From positions 1 to 48,818 of the forward strand of contig PBMX01000038.1 of NCBI GenBank assembly GCA_002722935.1: DNA of 48,818 nt, written 5' to 3'. Position numbers and translations under genes: made by a program. Positions 24,421-33,121 of this stretch are shown here, one piece after another. Under the pieces are notes generated by a model, which had not been told where the DNA came from, did not search any database, and saw nothing but the letters and a program-made list of their open reading frames with translations. The stretch comes from Phycisphaerae bacterium. GTDB taxonomy: Bacteria; Planctomycetota; Phycisphaerae; Phycisphaerales; SM1A02. Each line of letters begins with the position of its first letter. The stretch's first letter is position 1.

Positions 24421-25968
24421 GTGAAGATCAAGACCGACGAAATCACCTCTGTCATCAAGCAGGAGATCGAGCAGTTCGCCAGTGAACTGGAAGTCTCCGA
24501 AGTCGGACGCGTCGTCGAGGTTGGAGACGGCATCGCCCGGATCTACGGACTCTCGAACGCCATGGCCGGTGAACTGCTCCAGTTCGATACCGACAAGGGG
24601 CCCGTCATGGGACAGGCCATGAACCTGGAGTCCGACACCGTCGGCGCCGTCATCTACGGCGACTACCTCGCCGTCTGCGAAGGTGACACCGTCCGATCGA
24701 CGAGCAACCTCCTGGAGGTTCCCGTTGGCGAAGGCCTGCTCGGCCGAGTCGTCGACCCCCTGGGTACTCCGCTTGACGGTCGCGGCCCGATCGATTCCTC
24801 CGAAACCCAGAAACTCGACATCGTGGCCCCCGGCATCGCAGCACGACAGCCGGTGACCGAGCCGCTCCAGACGGGGATCAAGGGTATCGACTCCATGATT
24901 CCAATCGGACGTGGACAGCGTGAACTCATCATCGGCGACCGCAAGACTGGAAAGACCGCCGTCGCCCTCGACGCGATCATCAACCAGAAGCAGTTCTGGG
25001 GCACGGACGAAGCCGTCGTCTGCATCTACGTCGCCGTCGGACAGAAGGATTCGACCGTCGCAGGCGTGATCGAGACCCTCAGGCAGCATGGCGCCATGGA
25101 CTACACCATCGTCGTGAATGCCGGCTCCTCGGCTCCCGCCCCGCTCCAGTACATCGCCCCCTACGCCGGTTGCGCCATGGGCGAGTACTTCATGTGGAAC
25201 GGAACCCGTGGAAAGATGCCCAAGCATGCACTCTGCGTGTACGACGATCTCAGCAAGCAGGCGACCGCCTACAGGCAGTTGTCGCTGCTCCTTCGCCGCC
25301 CACCTGGACGCGAAGCCTATCCCGGTGACGTCTTCTACCTCCACAGTCGACTCCTGGAACGAGCGACCAAGCTCTCGGATGAGAACGGCGGAGGTTCGCT
25401 GACCGCCCTCCCGATCATCGAGACGCAGGAAGGCGATGTCTCGGCCTACATCCCGACGAACGTGATTTCGATCACGGACGGGCAGATCTATCTCCAGCCT
25501 GAACTGTTCGCATCGGGCGTGCGTCCCGCGGTGAACGTCGGCATCTCGGTCAGCCGTGTGGGTGGCAATGCCCAGATCAAGGCCATGAAGGAAGTCGCAG
25601 GCTCCCTTCGCCTCGACCTGGCGGCCTTCCGTGAACTGGAAGCCTTCGCCCAGTTGGGAACCGAACTGGACAAGTCGGCCCAGCAGCAACTTGACCGTGG
25701 CGCACGCATGGTGGAACTGCTCAAGCAGGGACAGTATTCACCCTTCAACGCCATCGACCAGTGCATCTCGATCTACGCAGGCTCGAAGGGGGCTCTCGAC
25801 AAGTTGCCTCTGGACAAGGTCCATGCCTTCGAGAAGGACCTCCTTGATCATTTCCGAGGACCGGCCAAGGCCCTCAGGGATGAACTGGTCGAGAGCCGGT
25901 CATTCAAGGGGCTTGAAGAGAAGTTCGAGAAGGCGATCGCCGAGTTCAGCCAGACCTGGTCGGGCTGA
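24421..25968 (+). CDS. atpA: F0F1 ATP synthase subunit alpha
   Basis: Non-catalytic nucleotide-binding subunit of the F1 head. 515 residues. The P-loop GDRKTGKT is at residues 172-179 and the alpha signature [17 protein letters not shown] is present. I start at the GTG at 24421, with GAGG eight bases upstream; the 30 codons before it overlap the SIMPL gene in another frame. It is the last atp gene here: after a 105-base gap with a possible terminator, the sequence moves to a phosphatase. Subunits gamma, beta and epsilon, normally next, are absent from the window. Confidence 0.96.
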   Translation: MKIKTDEITSVIKQEIEQFASELEVSEVGRVVEVGDGIARIYGLSNAMAGELLQFDTDKGPVMGQAMNLESDTVGAVIYGDYLAVCEGDTVRSTSNLLEVPVGEGLLGRVVDPLGTPLDGRGPIDSSETQKLDIVAPGIAARQPVTEPLQTGIKGIDSMIPIGRGQRELIIGDRKTGKTAVALDAIINQKQFWGTDEAVVCIYVAVGQKDSTVAGVIETLRQHGAMDYTIVVNAGSSAPAPLQYIAPYAGCAMGEYFMWNGTRGKMPKHALCVYDDLSKQATAYRQLSLLLRRPPGREAYPGDVFYLHSRLLERATKLSDENGGGSLTALPIIETQEGDVSAYIPTNVISITDGQIYLQPELFASGVRPAVNVGISVSRVGGNAQIKAMKEVAGSLRLDLAAFRELEAFAQLGTELDKSAQQQLDRGARMVELLKQGQYSPFNAIDQCISIYAGSKGALDKLPLDKVHAFEKDLLDHFRGPAKALRDELVESRSFKGLEEKFEKAIAEFSQTWSG

Positions 25969-26002
25969 TACGCCGAGTTGATTCCACTGAAGTTCACTGC
26001 TG

Positions 26003-26039
26003 CGAGGACCGGCCTCGGGGCGGTGGCTATTTTCGCCCC
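26003..26039 (+). terminator. Possible terminator after atpA
   Basis: Two hairpins lie in a row: CGAGG/CCTCG with a 5-base loop (26003-26017) and GGGGCG/CGCCCC with an 11-base loop (26017-26039), followed by ATTTC. T-run is weak, but this position would end the operon after alpha. Confidence 0.4.
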
Positions 26040-26059
26040 ATTTCAGCCCCGGAGAACCG

Positions 26060-26077
26060 ATGAAAGAACAATCATGA
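26060..26077 (+). CDS. Possible five-codon leader reading frame (MKEQS) coupled to the phosphatase gene
   Basis: ATGAAAGAACAATCATGA has CGGAG five bases upstream, a better ribosome site than the main gene has. Its TGA overlaps the phosphatase ATG (ATGA at 26074), so ribosomes could reach the main start by reinitiation. A chance arrangement is quite possible. Confidence 0.3.
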   Translation: MKEQS

Positions 26078-27102
26078 CCGAAGCCAACCAGATGATCATC
26101 GCGGGCATTCACGCAGTCGCAACGGCGGCCCAGATCACGAGGACCGTCCAGGCGAACCTCGAGGCGGTCATCACGCTCACGAAGGATGACCGCAGCCCCG
26201 TGACGGTCGCCGACCTGGCGGCACAGGCCGTGGTGGCCCTCCTCCTTGAGGAACATCTACCGGACCCGGCCGATCGACTCGTCGTAGGCGAAGAGGATTC
26301 CGGAGCACTGCAGGATGAGTCGATGAAAACGGTTCGTGATGCGGTGGTGTCTACAGTCCAGCAATGGAGGCCGTCGGCATCCGAGCAGGATGTGCTCGAT
26401 GCAATCGATCACTGTGACCATGATGGATCCGCCGGCGGGTACTGGACACTCGACCCGATCGATGGAACCAAGGGCTTTCTTCGAAACCAGCAGTACGCAA
26501 TCGCCCTGGGGCGAATCGAGGATGGAGTGGTCGTCCATGGTGTGATGGGATGCCCGGCCCTGCCCGTCTCGCAGGATGCTCCCCTGGACATCCCCGATCC
26601 ACAGGGCGTTCTGTACGCCGCTTCCCGCGGAGAAGGAGCCTGGGAATTTGCAGGTTGTGACCCCGAAGCCGACAGGCTCGGGATCCGCGCACGATCCCTC
26701 CAGGAGGAGCGGCCCCTGCAATTCTGCGGCTCCGTCGAGAAGGCCCACTCGAGCAGATCGGACGCCGATCGAATTGCTGAACACCTCGGCAACGTCGGCG
26801 AACCGGTCCGTATCGACAGCCAGTGCAAGTACGCACTCGTCTCAAGGGGACAGGCCGATGCCTATCTTCGTCTTCCCACGCGAAAGGGCTACGTCGAGAA
26901 GATCTGGGATCATGCCGCCGGCTCGATCATCGCCGAGGAGGCTGGAGTCACCGTGACGGACATCCAGGGAAACCCGCTTGATTTCAGCCACGGAGCAGGC
27001 CTGCACGCCAATCGCGGTGTCATTGCGGCTGTCCCGGCCCTCCACGGCCGCCTGATCGAGTCGATCAAGGAACTGGGCATCGGCATGGAAGAGGAGGCCT
27101 AG
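26074..27102 (+). CDS. 3'(2'),5'-bisphosphate nucleotidase (HAL2/CysQ-like, inositol monophosphatase fold)
   Basis: Mg2+-dependent phosphatase that hydrolyses PAP, the by-product of sulfate activation, to AMP. 342 residues. Motifs: early DDRSPVTVADLAAQA, GEEDSG, the metal-binding DPIDGTKGF and the C-terminal KIWDHAAGSIIAEEAG. HAL2-type length (about 350) is nearer the eukaryote-like form than to CysQ of E. coli (about 246). The ATG at 26074 has only a weak ribosome site and is preceded by a tiny overlapping reading frame. The next gene, a SLC13-type anion transporter, fits a sulfate uptake and assimilation role. Confidence 0.88.
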   Translation: MTEANQMIIAGIHAVATAAQITRTVQANLEAVITLTKDDRSPVTVADLAAQAVVALLLEEHLPDPADRLVVGEEDSGALQDESMKTVRDAVVSTVQQWRPSASEQDVLDAIDHCDHDGSAGGYWTLDPIDGTKGFLRNQQYAIALGRIEDGVVVHGVMGCPALPVSQDAPLDIPDPQGVLYAASRGEGAWEFAGCDPEADRLGIRARSLQEERPLQFCGSVEKAHSSRSDADRIAEHLGNVGEPVRIDSQCKYALVSRGQADAYLRLPTRKGYVEKIWDHAAGSIIAEEAGVTVTDIQGNPLDFSHGAGLHANRGVIAAVPALHGRLIESIKELGIGMEEEA

Positions 27103-27128
27103 GATCATGTCGAGGGAGGCCTGCGACC

Positions 27129-28958
27129 ATGGGATTTGAAGCCTGGCTGACCATCTGCGTCCTCGGACTCGTCATCGCGGCATTGATGTCGAACAGGATG
27201 GGCATGGACATCGCGCTGCTGTCGGGCCTGATCATCCTGATGGTCGGCGGGGTCGTCGATGTACACGACGTCGCCTCTGGTTTCGCATCGGAAGCGGTCC
27301 TCATGATTGCCGGACTGTACGTGTTCGCCGCCGGCATGCAGGAAACGGGCGCATTCTCGAAGATCGCCAAGAGCGTCCTCGGCCGCCCATCGAGCATCGT
27401 CGGGGCGCAGTTCAGATTGATGGCTCCGGTCGCACTCATGTCGGGTTTCATGAACAACACGCCGATCGTCGCGATGTGCATTCCCCTCGTGAAGGACTGG
27501 TCGAAGAAACTGAAGATCAGCCCGTCGCTGCTCTACATGCCGCTGAGTTTCTCGGCGATTCTCGGCGGGCGTCTCACGATGATCGGCACTGCATCCAATC
27601 TCCTGGTGATCGGCCTGCTGCATGATTACCTCTCGACGGATCGACCCTGGCTGAACGAGATGGGCTTTACCTCACCCCCTGAATGGGTGCAGTTCTTCGG
27701 TGTCGCCGCGATCGGACTGCCTTGCGTCATCCTCGGCATCGCGATGATCATCCTTTGTTCCCGTTGGCTTCTGCCCGAGCGAGTCGGCGTCGACCAGGTC
27801 GACCTGGACAACTCGAAGCAGTACCAGACGCAAATGATCGTCGAAGAAAACGCTGCCATCATCGGCCAGAGCATCGAGGAAGCAGGGCTCAGAAATCTAC
27901 CCGGCCTGTATCTCAGCAGCATCGAGCGGAACGACGCGCACCTTCCAGCCGTCGGACCCGGTGAGGTACTGCAGGCCGGGGACCTGCTGGTCTTCGTGGG
28001 GATCCTGGAATCGGTGAAGGACCTGCGATCGATCAGGGGGCTTTCACCGGCCACGGACGAGGTCGAACGGCTCGACGTGAACATGGGCGCTCGCTCCCTC
28101 GTTGAAGTGGTTGTTTCCGCCAACTCGCCTCTGGTGCACAGGACGGTTCGCCAAAGTCGCTTCAGGACTCTCTACAACGCCGCGATCATCGCCGTACACC
28201 GCCAGGGTGAAGCCCTGCACCAGAAGATCGGTGACGTCGTTCTGAAGGCCGGCGACACGCTGCTCCTGGACACCCATGTGGGCTTTCTCGATGCACACCG
28301 GGATGATCCGGATTTCTACCTCGTCTCCCAGGTCAGCGATTCCCGCCCCGTCCGCCACCACCGCGCGCAGATCGCCCTCTTCCTGCTGGCGGCGCTCATC
28401 GCCCTGCTGATTGGTGGAAGTTCCATCGGCATTTCCCCCTTGGTCGCGATCTGGACATGTGCCATGCTGATGGTGCTGACCCGCTGCCTCGGTGGAACCA
28501 TCGCCAGGAACAGCATCAACTGGCAGGTCCTCATCAGCATCGGGGCGGCCATCGGCCTGGGTACGGCGATGGAGAAGAGCGGAGCCGCCGACGGCATCAT
28601 CTCCTTCTTCATCGGACCCGACCAGATGGCGATGATGCATCCCGCGCTCGTACTGGTCCTGCTGTTCATCTTCACCAATGTTCTTTCACAACTGGTCACG
28701 CCCTACGCGGCGACGGCACTCATGTTCCCCTTCGCGATGCTTGCCGCCGAGTTGCTCAACGTGAATCCCCTGGCCTTCGTGTTCACGCTGATGGTCGCGG
28801 GGTGCAACTTCATCACTCCCATCGGATACCAGACGAACCTGATGGTCTATGGGCCCGGTGGGTATCGCTTCCTCGACTACACCAGGCTCGGCATTCCCCT
28901 GACGCTTCTCATACTCGTCATCTGCGCGATCGCTGCTCCGCTTGCATTCCCCTTCTGA
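27129..28958 (+). CDS. SLC13/DASS-family transporter with two RCK_C (TrkA_C) domains
   Basis: 609-residue membrane protein, most likely a Na+-linked sulfate or dicarboxylate importer. An N-terminal half with five or so helices, including GFMNNTPIVAMCIPLV and GGRLTMIGTASNLLVIGLL, is followed by two cytosolic RCK_C domains (about residues 215-300 and 310-395) and a second membrane half ending with the family motif FITPIGYQTNLMVYGPGGYR. This arrangement matches bacterial SLC13-type carriers. RCK_C domains may bind a regulatory ligand. GGGAGG precedes the ATG by ten bases. Its 3' end overlaps the next gene by 17 bases. A role in sulfate uptake is an inference from the neighbour. Confidence 0.88.
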   Translation: MGFEAWLTICVLGLVIAALMSNRMGMDIALLSGLIILMVGGVVDVHDVASGFASEAVLMIAGLYVFAAGMQETGAFSKIAKSVLGRPSSIVGAQFRLMAPVALMSGFMNNTPIVAMCIPLVKDWSKKLKISPSLLYMPLSFSAILGGRLTMIGTASNLLVIGLLHDYLSTDRPWLNEMGFTSPPEWVQFFGVAAIGLPCVILGIAMIILCSRWLLPERVGVDQVDLDNSKQYQTQMIVEENAAIIGQSIEEAGLRNLPGLYLSSIERNDAHLPAVGPGEVLQAGDLLVFVGILESVKDLRSIRGLSPATDEVERLDVNMGARSLVEVVVSANSPLVHRTVRQSRFRTLYNAAIIAVHRQGEALHQKIGDVVLKAGDTLLLDTHVGFLDAHRDDPDFYLVSQVSDSRPVRHHRAQIALFLLAALIALLIGGSSIGISPLVAIWTCAMLMVLTRCLGGTIARNSINWQVLISIGAAIGLGTAMEKSGAADGIISFFIGPDQMAMMHPALVLVLLFIFTNVLSQLVTPYAATALMFPFAMLAAELLNVNPLAFVFTLMVAGCNFITPIGYQTNLMVYGPGGYRFLDYTRLGIPLTLLILVICAIAAPLAFPF

Positions 28959-29880
28959 TCAATCCAGAAGCACTCGACCGACTCGCCTGCTCGTCCAGGC
29001 GTGTTCACTTGGAATCCTCATTGCATGGCTGATCGGCGTCGCCTTTTCCGACCGGACGGTACCGACCCAATTCTGTTCATGGATTCCGGGAGTACTCGTC
29101 GGCCTGTTCGCCCTCGTCGCAGCCTGGGCGGCACGCAAACGAAGAACCAGATTCTGCTGGATTTTGGCGGCCCTGCTGGGAACGACCTGGTGGCTGTTCG
29201 TCGACCAACCCCTTCGCCCGTTCGGCGACGAGCCGACGGGTCTTTCGATCGTGCAATGGACCATGTCGCATGACAAGACCGACCGTGAACGACATGCACG
29301 GGTGCTCATGGAACTTGATGCTGACATCACGATCCTGACGCACGGATACGGCGTGCGCGGCACACCCGCCCTGCTTGAATGGCTCGGACCCGAAGCCCAG
29401 CCCTACAAGTACGGGCACTTCACGATCCTGACGAGGCTCCCCGTTCGACAGGTACGTTCCGTGGGCACCTCCAACGACATCTCGTTGAAGATGGTTGAAA
29501 TAGATACGACTTCCCGCCTTGGCCGTCCGCTCCGGATCCTGGCGGTCGACTTTCCTTCGGGACTGTTCCGCTCCCGGATGAACATGGCTTCACAGGCACG
29601 AGAATGGCTGCAGCAACGGGGTGGCGGTGAAATCGACGTCGCCCTGGGTGATTTCAACATGCTCTCGAGCAGCGCTGCGATCAGGACGCTGCTTCCAGAC
29701 ATGCAGGATGCATGGCTTCTCGCGGGAACAGGCTGGGGACCGACGTTTCCGCGATTCTTCCCCCTGTATCACATCGACCACCTGCTTGTGGCCGACTGGA
29801 TCGAGGTGACTCGGGCCACGACCATCGACCCCGGAGTCGGAAGACACCGCCTGCAGCATGTGTTTCTCGAGGGACGATGA
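28942..29880 (+). CDS. Membrane-anchored EEP-fold protein with altered catalytic motifs
   Basis: 312 residues from a TTG at 28942 inside the transporter gene; no better start is available. Three hydrophobic helices in the first 85 residues anchor a C-terminal domain of the endonuclease/exonuclease/phosphatase type. GDFNML and HIDHLLV motifs are preserved. But the family N-terminal SxN is WTM, the LQE metal ligand is LTH, and the final SDH is GRH. These changes should affect metal binding. It may be a non-enzymatic relative or an enzyme with a different site. The gene may share a transcript with the SLC13 gene. The 3' end faces a prepilin gene, with a small hairpin between. Confidence 0.72.
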   Translation: MHSPSDQSRSTRPTRLLVQACSLGILIAWLIGVAFSDRTVPTQFCSWIPGVLVGLFALVAAWAARKRRTRFCWILAALLGTTWWLFVDQPLRPFGDEPTGLSIVQWTMSHDKTDRERHARVLMELDADITILTHGYGVRGTPALLEWLGPEAQPYKYGHFTILTRLPVRQVRSVGTSNDISLKMVEIDTTSRLGRPLRILAVDFPSGLFRSRMNMASQAREWLQQRGGGEIDVALGDFNMLSSSAAIRTLLPDMQDAWLLAGTGWGPTFPRFFPLYHIDHLLVADWIEVTRATTIDPGVGRHRLQHVFLEGR

Positions 29881-29884
29881 CACG

Positions 29885-29897
29885 TCCCGAAACGGGA
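29885..29897. terminator. Short hairpin between convergent genes
   Basis: TCCCG-AAA-CGGGA (5-bp stem, 3-base loop) fills the 17-base gap between the EEP-fold gene and the prepilin gene. It may act on both strands; no T-run is seen. Confidence 0.3.
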
Positions 29898-30677
29898 TCA
29901 GTCGATCACGCCGTTGTAGTTGAAGAGATCGCTGATCAGGTCGTGGTGATCACGAACCTCGATGCCCACGGGATCTTCGACCGGGAGACGAGCCAGGAGG
30001 GTGGGCAACTCGTGCCACCTGACCGAGACATCTCCCATCAGCACGTTCAAACCGGTCCTGTGGCTGAGGTCGCTGCGACGACGAAGGCCGTCGGTGAGAA
30101 GAACCAGTCGATCCGCGGCTGCGAAGCGCCGGTGCAAGCCTGTTTCCCAGTTCTTGTGCCCGGAGTAGTGGTAGTTCGTATAGATCGTTCCACGTCCCTC
30201 TTCCCACGCCTGAGTGTAGGAATCGCTCTGGTGCTCTCCCTCATGACTGGGGCAGTAGAAGACTTCGTGACCCTCGACGTATCGAAGTGCATAGAGCAGT
30301 CCGATTCCTTCCCAGCCGGCGACGTAGTCGGGCTGGTATCGACGTTGATCCTGTGAACCGGTATTGGAATGTTCGAAATGAGCCGCCATCAGCTCACCTG
30401 GCATCGGGTTGCTCAGTTCAATGACGCGACTCCGCGGCAATCGATCCTTGTGATCCGATGCATACATCGTCAACGCCTGGCCGATCGTCCTCTGGTTCGA
30501 AGCGCTGATGACGCGATTGGCATTCTCGCGGATGGTTGAAAGCGTCGGGACCAACAGCGCGGTAAGCACACCGGTAATCGCCATGACGACAAGAAGTTCG
30601 ATGAGACTGAAACCAGGTCGCTGCAGGGATCGACCATGCACTGGTCGAACCTTCGAGGTTGAAGCGTGTTTGTTCAT
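29898..30677 (-). CDS. Prepilin-type N-terminal cleavage/methylation protein (pseudopilin-like)
   Basis: 259 residues. The type IV prepilin/GspG signature is at residues 22-32 (GFSLIELLVVM), with the cleavage site before the phenylalanine and the conserved glutamate at +5, followed by an aliphatic helix (ITGVLTALLVPTLSTI). The C-terminal domain has the layout of planctomycete type II secretion-like prepilins, ending in HRTGLNVLMGDVSVRWHE, a variant of the family's NxxxxDGS-type strand. I start at the ATG at 30677, with GGAG six bases before it. It should be processed by a prepilin peptidase, encoded elsewhere. Such proteins are present in many copies in planctomycete genomes, and their substrates are mostly unknown. 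Confidence 0.85.
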   Translation of the reverse strand: MNKHASTSKVRPVHGRSLQRPGFSLIELLVVMAITGVLTALLVPTLSTIRENANRVISASNQRTIGQALTMYASDHKDRLPRSRVIELSNPMPGELMAAHFEHSNTGSQDQRRYQPDYVAGWEGIGLLYALRYVEGHEVFYCPSHEGEHQSDSYTQAWEEGRGTIYTNYHYSGHKNWETGLHRRFAAADRLVLLTDGLRRRSDLSHRTGLNVLMGDVSVRWHELPTLLARLPVEDPVGIEVRDHHDLISDLFNYNGVID

Positions 30678-31053
30678 CACGCACTCCTGGTTGCACCCCT
30701 CCAAGTTCCTGCGAGCCCTGGAAAGGATCCCTCGCCTCGTGGACATGGATCTCGACCGAAATCAAGACCCCAGGCAGCCGTGCCCCCTTCTTCTGTTTGG
30801 GTCCACACATCATCCCTGACTGCGTTTCAGAATATCTGAAAAAGACGAAATCCAGACCGATAATGGTTTCAATCGGATGAAAAAGAGAAAATCCACTCCT
30901 GCCCCCTCCAGAGGGGATACATGTGAAATGCTTCACGAATTCCACCCTGAACCCCGAATTTATGGGCACAATATGATTTGAGTAGAGTTTGGAATGGAGA
31001 ATCCCGGGAAGGAAACCTCGATTTGGGAGGAACCGGGGGAGGAGCGGCATCGA
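30678..31053. other. 376-base AT-richer divergent promoter region
   Basis: Lower in GC than the rest of the window, separating the prepilin gene (-) from a sigma factor (+). Present are an inverted repeat at 30825-30841, CCGAT...ATCGG near 30869-30888 and CCCTC..GAGGG near 30904-30916. A TATGAT hexamer near 30972-30977 could be a -10 element of the sigma gene, though no good -35 is seen. An open frame (30994-31053) precedes the chosen start. Confidence 0.5.
30825..30841. promoter_or_regulatory. Perfect 7-bp inverted repeat upstream of the prepilin gene
   Basis: TTTCAGA-ATA-TCTGAAA lies about 150 bases before the prepilin ATG and 210 bases before the sigma factor start. It could be an operator or an AT-rich RNA hairpin. 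Nothing identifies the factor that binds. Confidence 0.35.
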
Positions 31054-31650
31054 ATGGTCAATCGTCAGGAGCGTCGCGTAGTCGACCAGCAGTCCCTCGT
31101 GCTCATGCAACGAGTGGCGGCTGACGACGAACAGGCCATCGAGCGGCTCTACGACCAGTTCGGAGGGCTCGTATTCAAGGTGGCCAGGCAGTTGATGCCC
31201 ACCCAGGCCGAGGCCGAGGATGCCGTCCAGGACATCTTCATCAGGCTTTGGCAGACCGCGGATCGGTTCGATCCGCGGAGGGCGAAACTGGTCACCTGGG
31301 TGATGTTGATCGCCCGGCGACACCTGATAGATCAACTCCGGCGACGGTCGATTCGACCCAAGCCGACTCTCCTGGACGAGAACATGACGGAATCCGCGGG
31401 AGCCGGTGAGCCGGGCCTGCAGACACAGACTGATGAAAGGAACTCCGAACTTCGAAGGCACATCGCCAAACTTCCCGAATTACAGCGCATAGTCATAGAG
31501 CGTTCGTATCTGCAGGGATTCACCCTGAGGGAAGTGAGCCAGCAACTCGAAACACCACTGGGAACCATCAAGTCGGCTCTCAGTCGCGGGCTCAACAAGC
31601 TTCGGGAAAGTACGGATGACACGGCAAACTCGGACTGGGCCGCCTCCTGA
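31054..31650 (+). CDS. RNA polymerase ECF-type sigma factor (second in window)
   Basis: 198 residues. Region 2: DEQAIERLYDQFGGLVFKVA, then AEAEDAVQDIFIRLWQTADRF and WVMLIARRHLIDQLRRRS. Region 4: LPELQRIVIERSYLQGFTLREVSQQLETPLGTIKSALSRGLNKLRE, a classic helix-turn-helix. The sequence is closest to the ECF group with RskA-type partners (SigK/RpoE-like). GGAGGAG lies nine bases before the ATG at 31054, so I prefer it over the ATG at 30994. The next gene, a membrane protein with an RskA-like shape, begins 60 bases on. Confidence 0.92.
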   Translation: MVNRQERRVVDQQSLVLMQRVAADDEQAIERLYDQFGGLVFKVARQLMPTQAEAEDAVQDIFIRLWQTADRFDPRRAKLVTWVMLIARRHLIDQLRRRSIRPKPTLLDENMTESAGAGEPGLQTQTDERNSELRRHIAKLPELQRIVIERSYLQGFTLREVSQQLETPLGTIKSALSRGLNKLRESTDDTANSDWAAS

Positions 31651-31710
31651 CATGCCCATCCATGATTCGAAGATGTACGGCTGAGGCCAACAACGGATGA
31701 CAACGCTCAG

Positions 31711-32583
31711 ATGACTACACACGCTGAACTGACAATGACGGAACTCGTTGAACTGGCAACCCTGGATGCATTCGGGCTGTTGCCACCGGCCGATGCGGTC
31801 AAGTTCGAACGGGCATTCATGGCGGCTCCAATGGATGTCCAGTCCGAGTTGAGGCGCATCCAGGATGAACTCGCTTCCGATGAAATGATTCTTCCCGACA
31901 TCGAGCCTTCGGACAGTCTCCGTTCCAGGGTGCTCACCGCGGTGGCGGAGACCATCGAGGCCGAATCGGATCATCTCGCTCCCCTGGCTACCATCGGTGT
32001 CGCCGGAGACCCGGATGCATGGATCGATCAGCCTGGCCGGGCTTCCGTGCACAGTATCGAAGCCGGTCCGAGGAACGCGGGACACGCGGGACCACTCGCC
32101 TCCGTGTGGACATGGCGCATGGCTGCACTGATCCTCCTTGGCGTGGCCGTCTCGCTGGCCATCTTCGGGAGCGACGCCTACAGGCATTCGAAGTTGATCG
32201 CGAACGCCTACACGGGAAAGATCACGCTTGACGACATCGAATCCCGGATAGGTCCGCAGTTCAACGAGTTCGTTTCGAATCCCAACTGCCAGCACTACTA
32301 CCTTGCAAGCGATTCGGGCCGAGGCCTGCTTCGTCTCGCTGTCAATGAGAACACCGGTGAAGCGTTCGTCTTCGGTCTCGATCTTGATCCGACCATCGGC
32401 TCCGGTGAGCTGAGGCTCGTGGCCGCTGACGGCTCGATCCACAGTCTTGCCATCATCAACACCGACCAGACCGTCGTGGGGCAGTCGCTTGGAGTCGTGG
32501 ACGTGTCCCTCTTCGCCTCCGGAACCTTCGACCACCTGGAATTCGTCGATGGGAACAGGAACGTGGTGATTCGCAGCGCCTGA
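31711..32583 (+). CDS. Membrane anti-sigma factor (RskA-like)
   Basis: 290 residues: a cytoplasmic N-terminal domain (TMTELVELATLDAFGLLPPADA, a typical anti-sigma K start) with no zinc motif, a single membrane helix (residues 134-154, MAALILLGVAVSLAIFG) and a periplasmic C-terminal domain that reads like the RskA fold (LRLAVNENTGEAFVFGLDLDP, GELRLVAADGS, SLFASGTFDHLEFVDGN). It follows the ECF sigma gene on the same strand, so the two should form a pair released by regulated proteolysis under an unknown signal. Its start has no strong ribosome site. Confidence 0.85.
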   Translation: MTTHAELTMTELVELATLDAFGLLPPADAVKFERAFMAAPMDVQSELRRIQDELASDEMILPDIEPSDSLRSRVLTAVAETIEAESDHLAPLATIGVAGDPDAWIDQPGRASVHSIEAGPRNAGHAGPLASVWTWRMAALILLGVAVSLAIFGSDAYRHSKLIANAYTGKITLDDIESRIGPQFNEFVSNPNCQHYYLASDSGRGLLRLAVNENTGEAFVFGLDLDPTIGSGELRLVAADGSIHSLAIINTDQTVVGQSLGVVDVSLFASGTFDHLEFVDGNRNVVIRSA

Positions 32584-32599
32584 TCACCCCCGGCGGCAA

Positions 32600-33121
32600 T
32601 CAGACTTGTTTCAAGGCCGAGCGATACCGTTCGGCCATGTCCTCGAGGCTCGCTGGTATCACCCGTGTGCCTCCAACCGTCGTCATGGCGTTCGTATCAC
32701 CTCGCCAACGTGGGACGAGGTGTCCATGAAGATGCCCGGGCACACCGGCACCAGCCGCTGCCCCCTGGTTGATGCCGAAGTTGATTCCATCGGGATCGAG
32801 CACCTTCTGCATGAGATCGATACCCCGCTCGACGAGTGACCAGAATTCCGCTCGATGAGCGGTGCCGTAGTCCAGGAGTGAAGGTCGCGGCTCGCCCAGT
32901 GCCACCAGCAGGTGACCATTCGCATAGGGATAGCGATTGAGCAGGATCATGCCCTCATCGGTACGCAGTACGACATGATTCTCCAGGTCACCGGCTGGGT
33001 CTTCCCAGTATGCGGAGAGAAACGTGGTTTCGGAGGCTGCCTGTTCGGACGCCTGCTTCGCCTCCTCGTACTCCTCGAGGTAAGCAAGTCTCCATGGAGC
33101 CCAGAGTGATCGATGATCCAT
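32600..33121 (-). CDS. HIT-family protein (Ap4A phosphorylase-like)
   Basis: 173 residues. Histidine-triad motif HLHGHLVPRW with H130, H132 and H134. The N-terminal segment MDHRSLWAPWRLAYLE and NRYPYANGHLLV match bacterial HIT enzymes that phosphorolyse or hydrolyse diadenosine tetraphosphate. Such proteins act in the cytosol on nucleotidyl phosphates. I start at the ATG at 33121; the open frame continues 68 codons upstream but codon use there is unlike a gene (third positions close to 56 percent GC in a sample). Confidence 0.92.
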   Translation of the reverse strand: MDHRSLWAPWRLAYLEEYEEAKQASEQAASETTFLSAYWEDPAGDLENHVVLRTDEGMILLNRYPYANGHLLVALGEPRPSLLDYGTAHRAEFWSLVERGIDLMQKVLDPDGINFGINQGAAAGAGVPGHLHGHLVPRWRGDTNAMTTVGGTRVIPASLEDMAERYRSALKQV

